Positions 34,481 through 44,640 of a stretch of DNA of 64,000 nt are shown here, one piece after another. How positions within the stretch are numbered: position 1 is the first letter of the stretch; every line of letters starts with the position of its first letter. The position numbers and the translations under genes are program-made. Source of the DNA: Zhengitettix transpicula. Taxonomy: Eukaryota; Arthropoda; Insecta; Orthoptera; Tetrigidae. The stretch covers positions 239,663,101 through 239,727,100 of the forward strand of contig CM073590.1 of assembly GCA_037074705.1 (NCBI GenBank), in the 5' to 3' direction. The notes below the pieces were generated by a model. It saw nothing but the letters and a program-made list of their open reading frames with translations. It made no database searches and was not told the origin of the DNA.

Positions 34481-34574
34481 AAGGTTCAGCGTAATAATAA
34501 AGGGGTCGTAACAATTGCTGAGTTAATAACACACAAAGTTCCTGCAATCGTACTTGTTTTCCTCACCCGTTTTG

Positions 34575-34690
34575 CGCCTTGCCGTTCTTCCTGGTTTTTT
34601 AATCACCTGAGGAACGCAACAAGGCTCGCAGAACCGTGGTGTGGTATCTAAATTTAGCGCTTATTTTTGGTCGGGTGTTTATTTCTCTAA
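34575..34690 (+). repeat. Penelope-type tail, divergent subfamily
   Basis: CACCTGAGGAACGCAACAAGG, CTCGCAGAACCGTGGTGTGG and TCGGGTGTTTATTTCTC. Same plan as the divergent pair at 52725-52990. Confidence 0.45.
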
Positions 34691-34847
34691 TTTGAACCAG
34701 TCTTGTATGGAAGGACAACCCGTGGTGTAACATACAAGAGCTGAATCAGAAGGGAAGTTTGTCCGTCTTCGAGACGAGCCACAGATCACTGGTACTCACT
34801 TCCGGCCGAGTAAAGAGCAAACTGTATTCAATAGCGACCACGAACTA

Positions 34848-34998
34848 ATAAGAAAGATAGCCAATTCAGACAAAAAAAAAGTGATAATATAAATACCACA
34901 CAACGTTCGTCAGCCTAGAGCGACACAACTGCACTCGTCAGTTGACAAAACTCAAAAGCGACGAAAACGCAACGCCTAAGGGAGAGCCGAAGAAGCTG
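34848..34998 (-). repeat. Penelope-type tail P
   Basis: Complement copy with the GGATCC block deleted. It is interrupted after GGGAGAGCCGAAGAAG by an S retroposon. Confidence 0.7.
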
Positions 34999-35295
34999 CC
35001 TCCTAAACCTGTCAAGGTACGGCGAGGGGAAAGCTGCGACCCCACAGCAAACCCCTCTCCCGCCATCTAGGGAAGGGCGTGGGACAATTACCCAATGCCC
35101 GACCTACCTGATGCAGGTTTTTCTAGGGTTTCCCCTTCATCACGTTTAGGCAAATTGCCGTCTAGGATCTCTAAACCATAGCGGCTGGAGGCCCTGTTAA
35201 CCCTTGGGTACCTTGCTCTACCCTCCTACATCCCCCTTCTCCAATTGTATAAGAGGGGAGTTGCCACTATGTGGATTACCGTGTATATGGCCGGT
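34995..35295 (+). repeat. SINE-like retroposon S, copy 14, 5'-truncated
   Basis: Starts GCTGCCTCCTAAACC and ends TGTGGATTACCGTGTATATGG. Inserted in the Penelope tail at 34998. Confidence 0.7.
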
Positions 35296-35830
35296 CTATA
35301 TATGTCCTATATATGTATATAAACAGTTGAACCGACCCAGAATTCATATTTGAAACAGAGTACTGTATTTAACGACATTAAAAGTATAAATTAAAATTAT
35401 TTGGTTAAATAAATTCATATTATAAGCTTTTCTGTCTCGTGAAACCCAGGAAAAGGAACATTAATGAAAGGGAAATGTCACAGACGTCGAAGAAGTTCTT
35501 CGTGGTTAAGGAGCGCGTCCTGTGGGGCAAAGCGGAAGAAGAGTGTAGTATCTCGTATTTATGAACGAGGACCTATCGCTCCGTATAAGAGATAACACTT
35601 CTCAGACTGGCTGATACAGTACGCATTAGCAAGCAAGTAGCTCCTAAGGTGCGTGGGTTTGTTTGGAAGAACGTCTGCACAGTCGAAACAAGCTGTACGT
35701 CGGTGCAATTGCGATAAAATAAACAACTACCAACTTCACCGTTTTTTTAAAAAAAATTTAATAGTAATAGCGCCTCAACAGATATTGCATAAAAATATTT
35801 AAAATTACTCTAAAGATAATTTACAATATC
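35296..35830. other. Unassigned DNA
   Basis: No gene or repeat family recognised. Confidence 0.4.
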
Positions 35831-35834
35831 TATA

Positions 35835-36058
35835 TGAATAAGGAAGATAGCCAATACAGACAACTAAGGTAATATAAATACCACACAACGTTTCTGGGAT
35901 CCTTGTACCCTTTCCTCAGGTGCTAAGAAGAGCCTAGAGAAAGAGCTTTTGAGTATTGTCAACAGGCCAGTGCAGTTGTGCTACTCTTATAAAAAATATT
36001 TACCCCTGATTGAAAACGGTGAATAAGAAAGACAGCCAATTCAGACAAAAAAAAAAGT
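35835..36058 (-). repeat. Penelope-type tails P, two partial copies
   Basis: 35835-35945 and 36015-36058 both read on the minus strand; between them is a short inverted CCAGTGCAGTTGTG piece. Confidence 0.6.
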
Positions 36059-36059
36059 C

Positions 36060-36720
36060 TTTTTACCACACCCTATGCGTATCATCCCTTAACTTTTACG
36101 GATGAGTTTTTTTATCGCTCCTGAATTCCATCAATGAATAGAATAGTTTTTACACTACCAGGTTGCCGTAACAAAGGTTCGTGTTAAAGTTCGTTCCTGT
36201 CTACATTTAATATGAATGTCCTTCACAAGACGTTCGCCCTACAATTACCAAACAATGAGTGACTTAAAATTAGAAGAGAACAGCCAACGGACAGAATATT
36301 TATTAATAAATACTAAAAGTAAAATAATACATAATTTAAAACATCCAGATTTAACGTGGTTACAAATGTCAGTATTAAATGAAATTGTTTTCCCAAGAGG
36401 ACAAAGAATTTCGTGAACCGTTGAGAGACCCTGAAGAATAGATACCACGGTATGCGATGAATCAATCCACGACACAAAATTTATTAATAATGAGACAGAC
36501 AGCCAAATACGGACGAAAGAAGAACACTGCCAGGTTGCCGTAACAAAGGTTCGTGTTAAAGTTAGTTCCGGTCTACACCCTACTACAACTGCAGGCCAGT
36601 GACCGCCTGCGCATCGTATTTGGACACTATTACTCATCTCCATTTAAGATGAGGTGGAATTGGCTGAATCAACGTTTCTCGCTGAGCAAGCAATAAAAAA
36701 TATAAAACGCCCGCATAACA
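36060..36720. repeat. R4 copy 2 with an internal 320-bp segment
   Basis: The CCAGGTTGCCGTAACAAAGG block appears twice (about 36158 and 36529) and brackets a segment with a 66-codon frame (36216-36416). The right block continues into the usual R4 end and the P tail. Confidence 0.55.
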
Positions 36721-36729
36721 AAATAAACT

Positions 36730-37125
36730 AATTAGATATATAAATAACGAATAAGAAAGATAGCCTATTCAGACAAAAAAGGGGAAAATATAAATACCAC
36801 ACAACGTTTTTGGGATCCTTGTTCCTTTCGTCAGGTGCGAAGAAGAAGCCTAGAGCGACACAACTGCACTGGTCATAGTTGAGAACACTCAAAAGCGACG
36901 AAAACGCAACGACAATGGGAGAGCCGAAGGGTCGGCGTAACAATCTTGTTTTGTCGAATGACAAGTGCAGTTGTGTCGCTCTAGTCTCTTCTTAGCACCT
37001 GATGAAAGGAACAAGGATCCCAGAAACGTTGTGTGGTATTTATATTATCACTTTATTTTTGTCTGTATTCGCTACCTTTATTATTCATTATTTTCAATCA
37101 GACGTAAATTTTTTTTCATTTTAAT
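36730..37125. repeat. Palindromic pair of Penelope-type tails
   Basis: Minus tail 36730-36950 and plus tail 36950-37125 face each other around AACAATCTTGTTTTGTCGAA. Both arms keep the GGATCC and ACAACGTTTTTGGG / AGAAACGTTGTG blocks. Confidence 0.8.
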
Positions 37126-37488
37126 AGCCATTATTATTTGAACAGTAACTTCTGGATCATTTTAGAAAGCACGATCGCCAAGATTCAAATTTCGACAACC
37201 GCAAAATCAAGGCAGCAAAGGCAAAACTACAAAAAAACAACACGTTGTTTTAGCTTTCATGTTGTGAGTAATAGCAGTGACGTCACAGCCTGTGACGTCA
37301 CAGCCTGCAACGTCAGTGGGAGAGCGCCAATCAGCAGCCGCCACGTCACCGTGAGACTTGAGCACAGCTTAACCCCTATCACAATCGAGATATGACGAGC
37401 AGATTTCTATTTCTTAGTGAAGATGATGATGGTGACGGTGATTAAGTAAATATTTGAGGAACTCCTAGTATTGAGACGGTCTTCCTTC
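37126..37488. other. Unassigned segment
   Basis: Contains a short repeated CAGCCTGTGACGTCA motif near 37275-37305. No gene seen. Confidence 0.4.
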
Positions 37489-37489
37489 T

Positions 37490-37802
37490 CTTAAAGGTTC
37501 CAAATAGGTCGAGCCACCTCGGTCAGTTTTGAAGAGATATTATTGTTTCTTAGACCTTGGGCAAGAGTCTGCATCCAAAATTCTGGTCGAGGTAGGGAGT
37601 TGGCTCCTCGGCAAACGACGTGTGACAAGTGCCGAGAGTCCTACCCGCTCCCTCATACAGGTTTCCATGCGGGTTATCCCTACAACACTTTTAGGCGAAT
37701 CCTGGGTAGTACCCGGGGACTCTTTGGCTTCCATTGCTCTCCCTTCCGCATCTAACCCTTCCTATGCTATTAGAGGAAATTCTCTCTTTCTTAAAAAAAA
37801 AA
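37490..37802 (+). repeat. SINE-like retroposon S, copy 15, divergent
   Basis: A recognisable but old copy: GAGCCACCTCGGTCAGTTTTG, AGACCTTGGGCAAGAG, TTTTAGGCGAATCC, CCCTTCCTATGCTATTAGAGG and TCTTAAAAAAAAAAGA. It shows that the family has long been active. Confidence 0.65.
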
Positions 37803-39177
37803 GAAGAGGTAAATAAAAATATTAAATACTCCAAGCTCTAACAACTGACTAGAGTAATCCGAATTAACCTCTTTGTATCGTCAAATTTTCAGTAACCATA
37901 TGAAAACTAATTGAAGAAACCATCAAATACTATTGAGGAAAAAAAAACGAATGTAATATGACTTGTTGTTGAAAACTCAGCTAAAATTATTTACTCATCC
38001 CGCCTCGGAAAAATAATTTTATTTTCCCAACGACTACACGACGAAGTTGAATGTCTGTAAGGACCTAAATTTTCTCCGCGCGCGCCGTCGTAGATGGAAG
38101 CGAGTCGATAAAAGGACAAGCAAGCGTCCACGTTCCCGCCTTTCTGCAACGGTCGAGTAAACTTTACGACGATCGATAGTTGAAAAGTAATGAGTAAAAC
38201 GTTCCTATCCGACGAACGGTCTGTGTGTCTGTGTGGTACTCGGAAACCAGACTTCCACCCACCCCCCTCCCCCTCTTAAAAGAAGCGAAGCAACTAGTGC
38301 GTGATGCGAGAAGGTCGGGACGAACTGCAGGGGTAGTTCTGAAAATAAATACAGAAATCACCCTCAAAGGAATTAATAATATTTGGTCTTCTTAATACAT
38401 GACGCTGCTTTACACAAATTAAAAGTCAAACCGTCAAGTTATAGGTCAATATCTGCTGAAACCGACCTCAATGGTGCAGTTATCAAACCCATAATCCTCC
38501 TCATAATCTAGACTCGGAAAACGTTTCGCTCGTTCAATTAATATTTAAAGATTCTACCACGATTTTTTTTCCCTCCCACAGAATCCGTGTGACGTTAACC
38601 AATCCGCTTTTTTTTAAAAAAAAAATATATATACAAAATTGTTGATTCGACCTTTGGCAAATCTTATGTCAAGAGAGACACATTTACCATAAAAATAACA
38701 CAGACTTGTGGTAAAAAAAAACAACACCTTTACCTCGCATAGTGAAAAATAATGATCGGTAATATGTAACAACGTCTCATTTAATAAACAAAATGAAAAT
38801 ACGGAAAATTTGTCAGAGAAAAGTGTATTCATCAACTAAATCATATTACTACGACGTTTCGTGCACAATTCTGGGACATTATCAGGCAGAAACTATTTGA
38901 AAAAATGTAGTAAGAAAATTTTTCCTCAGACGTAGCGACAAAAGATTAATTTTTAATATTATATAACAATTTTATTAAATAGAAAAAAATTATTTTTTCA
39001 TTTCCTTCTGCTTACTTAAAAACTTGTGATCGTTTAATAGCTAATGTATATTTCAAGTCCTCGTTGCTCACGTAAAGCGAATTAAAAAATTATAACAAAA
39101 AAACTGATATTTTTTTCAATCGAATTAAAAAAACAGCCTGGAAAAAAAACGATTGGAAAATTGATTTTTTTTATCAT
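37803..39177. other. Unassigned AT-rich DNA with a hammerhead-like relic
   Basis: On the minus strand at 38848-38895, CCTGATAATGTCCC...GTGCACGAAACGTCGTAG resembles the Penelope-type tails. Otherwise no gene or family recognised. Confidence 0.4.
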
Positions 39178-39932
39178 TTTTTTAGGGTAACAGGCTACAT
39201 GAGGGTAATCCACATAGTGGCAACTCCCCTTTAATAGCATAGGAATGGATCTGAAAGGGGGGATGCGGAAGGGTAGAGGAAGGTAGCCAAGGGTTAACTA
39301 GGGCCCCCGGGCTATGGTTTAAGGATACTACCCGGCATTCGCCTAAAGAAATGCAGGGAAAACCCTAGAAAAACCTGCATCGGGTAGGTCGGGCATTGGG
39401 TACTTGTCCCACGCCCTTCCGATAGCGGGAGAGGAGTTTGCTGTGGGGACGCAGCTTACCCCTCGCCATGCCTTGGCCTGTTTAGGAGGCAGCTGGCCGA
39501 CTATTCCAATAGGAATAGCGGACAACTCTTGCCGTATGCCCAAGGTCTGCGACCCCGGAACATACACCTCTCAAAACAGACCGAGATGCCTCGGCATGTG
39601 GGAACCTTAGTTCAAAAAAAAACCAGAGAGATGTGAGAGCTCTCTGGGAAGGTTCACCTGCGAGAAATCCTCTCGCAGGCTTCCTTGCGGAAGGGTATTC
39701 CCAAAGGTAGCCCTTTCGTGTCTCTCCTACAAGGTACTGCCTGCGAGAGAACATCCCTCGCAGGTACTGCCTGCGAGAGAACATCCCTCGCAGGTACTGC
39801 CTGCGAGAGAACATCCCTCGCAGGTACTGCCCGGAGAGAACATCCCTCGCAGGTACTGCCCGGAGAGAACATCCCTCGCAGGTACTGCCCGCGAGAGAAT
39901 AGCCCTCGCAGACCTTCCTCCTGGAAAATTGA
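39178..39932 (-). repeat. SINE-like retroposon S, copy 16, longest, with hairpin array
   Basis: Nearly full body from TTTTTTTAGGGTAACAGG to CTCTCTGGGAAGGTTC. It extends at the sense 5' end through six tandem hairpin units (39733-39912). Confidence 0.85.
39733..39912. repeat. Six 29-30-bp tandem hairpin units at the 5' end of S copy 16
   Basis: Units start near 39733, 39763, 39793, 39823, 39852 and 39881. Each has GGTACTGCC, and the first three keep the perfect inverted repeat CTGCGAG...CTCGCAG with a GAACATC-type loop. There are no unique spacers, so this is not a CRISPR array. Confidence 0.9.
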
Positions 39933-40267
39933 GGTAACAAGCAAAATATATTGGATGAAAGAAAAATGGAACTGCAGGAAAATTATCGACATTTAATCAA
40001 GAATTTTAAATTTAATATCAGCCGATACATCATTTATTGATCTTGTTCTCATTCCGTGCTTTTTTCAACGGTCACCATTTTGACAAGGAAACCTAATTAA
40101 TAATTTTCTAAAATATAATACGTCAACTTCACAGGTCATTTTTTTTTGTATTTATGAAAATTAACGTTGTCATACGAGTTTCTTGTGGAATTTAAATTGT
40201 TTTTACAAAAAAAAATGTATAAACAGCCAAGTTTTTCAGAAATAATTTTGTTTTTAATAATAAACTG

Positions 40268-40306
40268 AACATTCACAACGTTTCGTCCTTAGTCCCGGAT
40301 TGCATC
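40268..40306 (-). repeat. Hammerhead-like Penelope tail relic
   Basis: Minus strand: CCTGATGCAATCC...AGGACGAAACGTTGTG. Stem II TCC/GGA is retained and the last base of the CTGANGA box is changed. Confidence 0.4.
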
Positions 40307-40315
40307 AGGTTACAC

Positions 40316-40800
40316 AACGGTGGAATTACATACATACATACACCCTGGCGTTACAGCCCTTGCAGGGCTAGAGTCTGCCTCACTATCTCTTGCGTTCCTC
40401 CTCCATCCTCTTATGTCCAACTCCTTCATATCTTCCTCTACATTCTCCACCCATTTCTTTCTAGGTCTGCCTACACACCTTCTTCCTCCTGGCTTTCCTT
40501 TCCATATTCTTTGTAGTAGGGTTCCCTCCTCACTCCTTTCCACATGCCCTGCCCATCTAAGTCTTGTACTCCTTATGAAGCTCACAATTTGGGGATCACC
40601 ATAGAGTTCTTTGTTAGTTCTGATTCTCCATTCCTCATTTTCATACTTAGGCCCATAAATTCTTCGTAGGATTTTTCTTTCCCATGCTGCTATTCTGAAT
40701 TCGTCGCACCTCAGCATGCACCAGGTTTCTGCTGCACAGGTCCACTACTGGTTTAATTACAGTTTTATAAATCTTTACCTTTCCCCTTTTTTGAAAGGTA
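40316..40800 (-). pseudogene. Non-LTR retrotransposon reverse-transcriptase C terminus, mostly open
   Basis: A 135-codon open segment (40717-40310) reads ERKILRRIYGPK, EEWRIRTNKELYGDPQIV, RLRWAGHVERS, RRCVGRPRKKWVENVEEDMK and ELDIRGWRRNARD. This is the classic C-terminal region of RTE/BovB-like and related LINE reverse transcriptases. Upstream, KVKIYKTVIKPVV continues in a second frame, so one small frameshift near 40745 separates it from TCAAETWCMLRCDEF. The catalytic palm is absent. It is the best-preserved LINE piece in the window. Confidence 0.8.
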
Positions 40801-40904
40801 CTGAGATTTCAAACAGTGGAATTAATTTTCGTAAATTCCCTCAAAATTTCATAAAAATCTGCCAAAACTGATGTTACAAAAATTTTGGCTAATATTTTTG
40901 GAAA

Positions 40905-41210
40905 TTAATTACACCTCAATTGGACACCTGACGAAGTCCTCGATTGAGGGACGAAACGTCGTTTCTTGTTTAATAAATCACAACTGACAAAATTTTCCTG
41001 TGTCGAAAGCATTGTATTGAAGTTAAATAATTTATTGACAATTTCAAAAACATTATACAATTTTTTTTGGTACACCTGACGATGTCCTAGATTGAGGGAC
41101 GAAACGTCGTTTCTTGTTTAATGAATCACAACTGACAACTTTGGCTGCGTTCAAAACATTTATAATTGTACTACTGAAGTCAAAAAATATATATTTACTA
41201 TTTCAAAACA
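40905..41210 (+). repeat. Two tandem tails with hammerhead-like cores
   Basis: Units at 40921 and 41070 share ACACCTGACGA, stem GTCC/GGAC, GACGAAACGTCGTTTCTTG, AATCACAACTGACAA. They differ at the base after the box (A or T) and in the loop. Each is about 150 bp. Confidence 0.6.
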
Positions 41211-42360
41211 TTATATGATTTTCTGTTTTGTGCAGATGATGACGATTTATTTTTTTTAAAATTCAGACCCCGATCAACAATCTGCTCTTAACACGTGTAG
41301 AGTGATATGTTTTTTTACATGTGCCGAAATTGTCGAAAGGTTTCATAATAAAATATTTCTGAAAATTATCAATTAGTTTTCTTATCCAAAAAAAGGTTAA
41401 TGATAAACATCGGAGGGGGGGAGGGGGCGGTTGGAATACAAAAACCCCTTTAAAAAGAGCGACACACTGACAGATAAATGTGACATTGTTTCTGGTAAAT
41501 ACGTGGAATACGTGATTTGTTGCAGATAGGAGGACTTTGCCACGATTGTTCACATGTTTACGTCACACACAGAACAATCACACACACACGCACGCAACGA
41601 CCACGAGCCTAAGTCTACAAAACGAAGGCGCCGTCGTACTAGTGTAGCAAACAAGAAGAATAGGGTGGAATAGGAAAAAGGGGGAAAATATTTCAGACGG
41701 AGGACGTGAGGATAATAAAGTCTCGGTTATCAGCTGCTGGCCATCACCGATGACACTGTGATACGCGCGAGTTACCGGCGTCATTTAAACCAGGTGCTCC
41801 ATGTGTGCTTCTATACACGCTACTTGTTCGCCCAGAACACTCTGGCACATCGTAACCCCCCTCCCCCCCCGCCGCCCATCTTCACACCCGCCAACCAACC
41901 CCATCAAATTCAACATCACCAGTGAACCAACCCTCACAGCCCAACAACGTATGCCCCTCAAGACACACAAAATTATTACCTGAATTACCAACCTACCATG
42001 TAAATTATGTACATATCAAAAAATTTGTATATACTATAACTATATTTAACCAACAAATAATCTTAAGATAAAAGTTACGTCAAATAAATTTTTTTAAAAA
42101 AAAAACCACGCTACTTTGAATGGTTTTTGTTTTCGAGCTGAGTAACAACGACGACCCTCGGCAACCCCCTTCCAAGTCTGCCAGGCTTGCCAACTTACGT
42201 CGTGAAACTACATTCCAGATTTTTGAGAGCCCCAAGACAGCGACCACGGTATTATCCTCGGGGGTTCTTTGCTCAGTATGTGGGGGGAAAAAATTCAGCC
42301 ATGTACTAGGATTTATTCCCTTGAATAATTGGACCTGATCTCACCCCCCCCCCCTCCCCC
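41211..42360. other. Unassigned DNA
   Basis: G/C runs near 41418 and 41862. The C-rich 41800-41980 frames lack domains. Confidence 0.4.
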
Positions 42361-42364
42361 GGCA

Positions 42365-42850
42365 ATTCATCTCACTAGCCATTGAGAATTTGAAGCAACC
42401 TAAATGATTATGAATTTTTTTTTAACAATGACGTTAAAATATTTAGATAAGAAGAAATTATCGGGCGTTCCATTGACTACAGTAGAAAAATTACGAGAGG
42501 GTGGGAAAAACGAACCTTATAAAATTTTAGCAGCCAGTCCTAACTTCTTCAGTCAGACCCCGACTCTCAGGAATTCATAATCCCTAGGGTTTTATGGATG
42601 AGTTTTTTGGCAACGGTTTTCAGAACAGTTTTCACACTACCAGGTTGCCGTAACAAAGGTTCGTGTTAAAGTTAGTTCCGGTCTACCCCCCCCCCCACAC
42701 ACTACAGCTCCAGGACAGTGACCGACTGCGCATCGTATTTCGACACTATTACCTACTCCTCTCCAGATAAGATGAGGTGGAATTAACTGAAGCAACGTTT
42801 CTCGCTGAGGAGGCAACATAAAATATAAAACGCCCGCATAAAAAAATAAA
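42365..42850. repeat. R4 copy 3
   Basis: Same order as copy 1: GAAGCAACCTAAATGATTAT, the small frame (here broken after SQTPTL), the CAGGTTGCCGTAACAAAGG block, C-run, and a P tail at 42855. Confidence 0.6.
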
Positions 42851-42854
42851 CTAA

Positions 42855-43165
42855 TTAGATATATATATAATAAATAAGACAGACAGCCAATTCAGACAAA
42901 AAAAAAGTGATAATATAAATAGCACACAACGTTTCTGGGATCCTTGTCGCCTTTCCTCAGGTGCGGAGAAGAACTGCACTTGTCAGTTGACAAAACTCAA
43001 AAGTGACGAAAACGCAACCACAATGGGAGAGCCGAAGGGTTGGCGTAACAATATTGTTTGTCAACTGACGAGTGCAGTTGTGTCACTCTAGGCTCTTCTC
43101 CGCACCTGACGAAAGGAACAAGGATCCCAGAAGCGTTGTCTGGTATTTCTATAAACACATATATA
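42855..43165. repeat. Palindromic pair of Penelope-type tails
   Basis: Minus arm 42855-43045 and plus arm 43058-43165 around AACAATATTGTTTGTC. The minus arm lacks part of the CTCTAGGCTCTTC block. Confidence 0.8.
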
Positions 43166-43289
43166 TATTGACTTACTTACATCAACATCTCAGGTTATTA
43201 CCGAATAATTAAGGAAAATCACTTTTCCTTTTCTGGGACCTAATTTTCCAATAGTTTCTCTCTCACACTCACAACAAACATCAGAGGCC

Positions 43290-43372
43290 CTCGCCGGGGA
43301 TTCGAACCCGGGCGGGACCTCTGTGACGCGAGGCAGTCACGCTGACCCCTACACCACAGCAGGTTCGTCTGT
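43290..43372 (-). repeat. tRNA-like repeat, second family
   Basis: Minus strand: GTGGTGTAGGGGTCAGCGTG (A-box region), GACTGCCTCGCGTCACAGAG, CCGGGTTCGAATCCCCGG (B box GGTTCGAATCC). The T stem has an extra C and the acceptor does not pair, so it is not a working tRNA. Sister of 18775-18862. Confidence 0.65.
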
Positions 43373-43455
43373 CAGGATTTTTATATTATTCGAAACGTAG
43401 GAATACTTATTTGTTCCTTCTTCCACCCTGTCATATTTTTTCTTCTACTACACCC

Positions 43456-44640
43456 AATAATTTCTTCAGTAAACCGAAAATAGGACTCGTAATATCAAAA
43501 GATTTATTTAAAAAAAATAAAAGTGCAAAAATATATAGTCGACTTGACAATTTTATACTTCTCCGTGTTAGAAACCCCATTCATAACTGTTCTCTCCTTC
43601 ACAACCAAAGCTCTTCGTGAATTTCTTATCCTCGTCAATTTTTTGTTACATCTTACAGTTAACCGATTAACGTGTAAACGAAAACCTCCCCTGCGTTATT
43701 TCGTCTTGTTGAAAATTCAATTATTTTTTCACTTCCTTCAAGTAAAGCAAACCCTCCAAAAACGAGACTTCCCACGCAGTTCTCCCTTTCCTCGCCCTAA
43801 ATTTGTTACATCAAATATTCTCCTCTATGAATGCAACAACATTCGTAATTACACTTTCCGACTCCCTCACCATCGGGGACACCAAACCATTCATGAATCC
43901 CTCGCCCTCCTACCCCACAGTCTCTCTGCTTTGTAAATAAGAGCCCTCTACTCGGCTGTGCCTTCGGGGTCCTCGTAGGGAGGAAAAAGCCTGTTCTTTT
44001 ACATCTAAATACTCGTTTCAAGTGAATGGAACGTCTACGAAAAGCTGTAGACGGTGGAAAGAATAAAATCACAGTTCTAGCTTCATAGTAACCACATAAA
44101 CCCCCCAAAAACCGTATCATGCCCAATTAATTAATTCTTGAGCATTCGCCACATGGTTTATTATTATTTTGCGACTAAGAAAGATAGCCAATACAGACAA
44201 AAAAAAGGGTAATATAAATACCACACAACGTTTCTGGGATCCTTGGCCCTTTCGTCAGATGCGGAGAAGAGCCTAGAGCGACACAACTGTACTCGTCAAA
44301 GTTGACAACACTCAAAAGCGACGAAAACGCAACGACAATGGGAGAGCCGAAGGGTCAGCGTAACAATATTTTTTGTCGACTGACGAGAGTAGTTGTGTCG
44401 CTCTAGGCTCTTCTTCGCACAATAATTTCTTCAGTAAACCAAAAATAAGTCTCGTAATATCAAAAGATTTTTTTTAAAAAAAAATAAAAGTGAAAAAAAT
44501 ATACAGTTACCACAGTTTACGCGGCGGAATCTGTCGACGTGACAATTTTAAACTTCTCCGGGTTAGAAAACCCATTCGTAACTGTTTTCTCCTTCACCCC
44601 AAAGCTTTTCTTATTCTCGTCAATTTTTTGTTACTTCTTC
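43456..44640. repeat. Duplicated segment bracketing a Penelope palindrome
   Basis: 43456-43655 and about 44420-44640 share AATAATTTCTTCAGTAAACC, CTCGTAATATCAAAAGAT, CGTCAATTTTTTGTTAC and the intervening order. Each follows a plus-strand P tail, so a block of roughly 1 kb was duplicated. 43660-44160 is otherwise unassigned. Confidence 0.55.
44165..44420. repeat. Palindromic pair of Penelope-type tails
   Basis: Minus arm 44165-44380 and a short plus arm 44378-44420 that stops after CTCTTCTTCGCAC. Confidence 0.75.

Noticed and set aside
39733..39912. Direct repeats resembling a CRISPR array
   Set aside because: Units are contiguous with no unique spacers, lie inside a retroposon, and the DNA is eukaryotic.
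43290..43372. Functional tRNA gene
   Set aside because: B box is perfect but the T stem has an extra base and the acceptor stem does not pair; a related copy exists at 18775.
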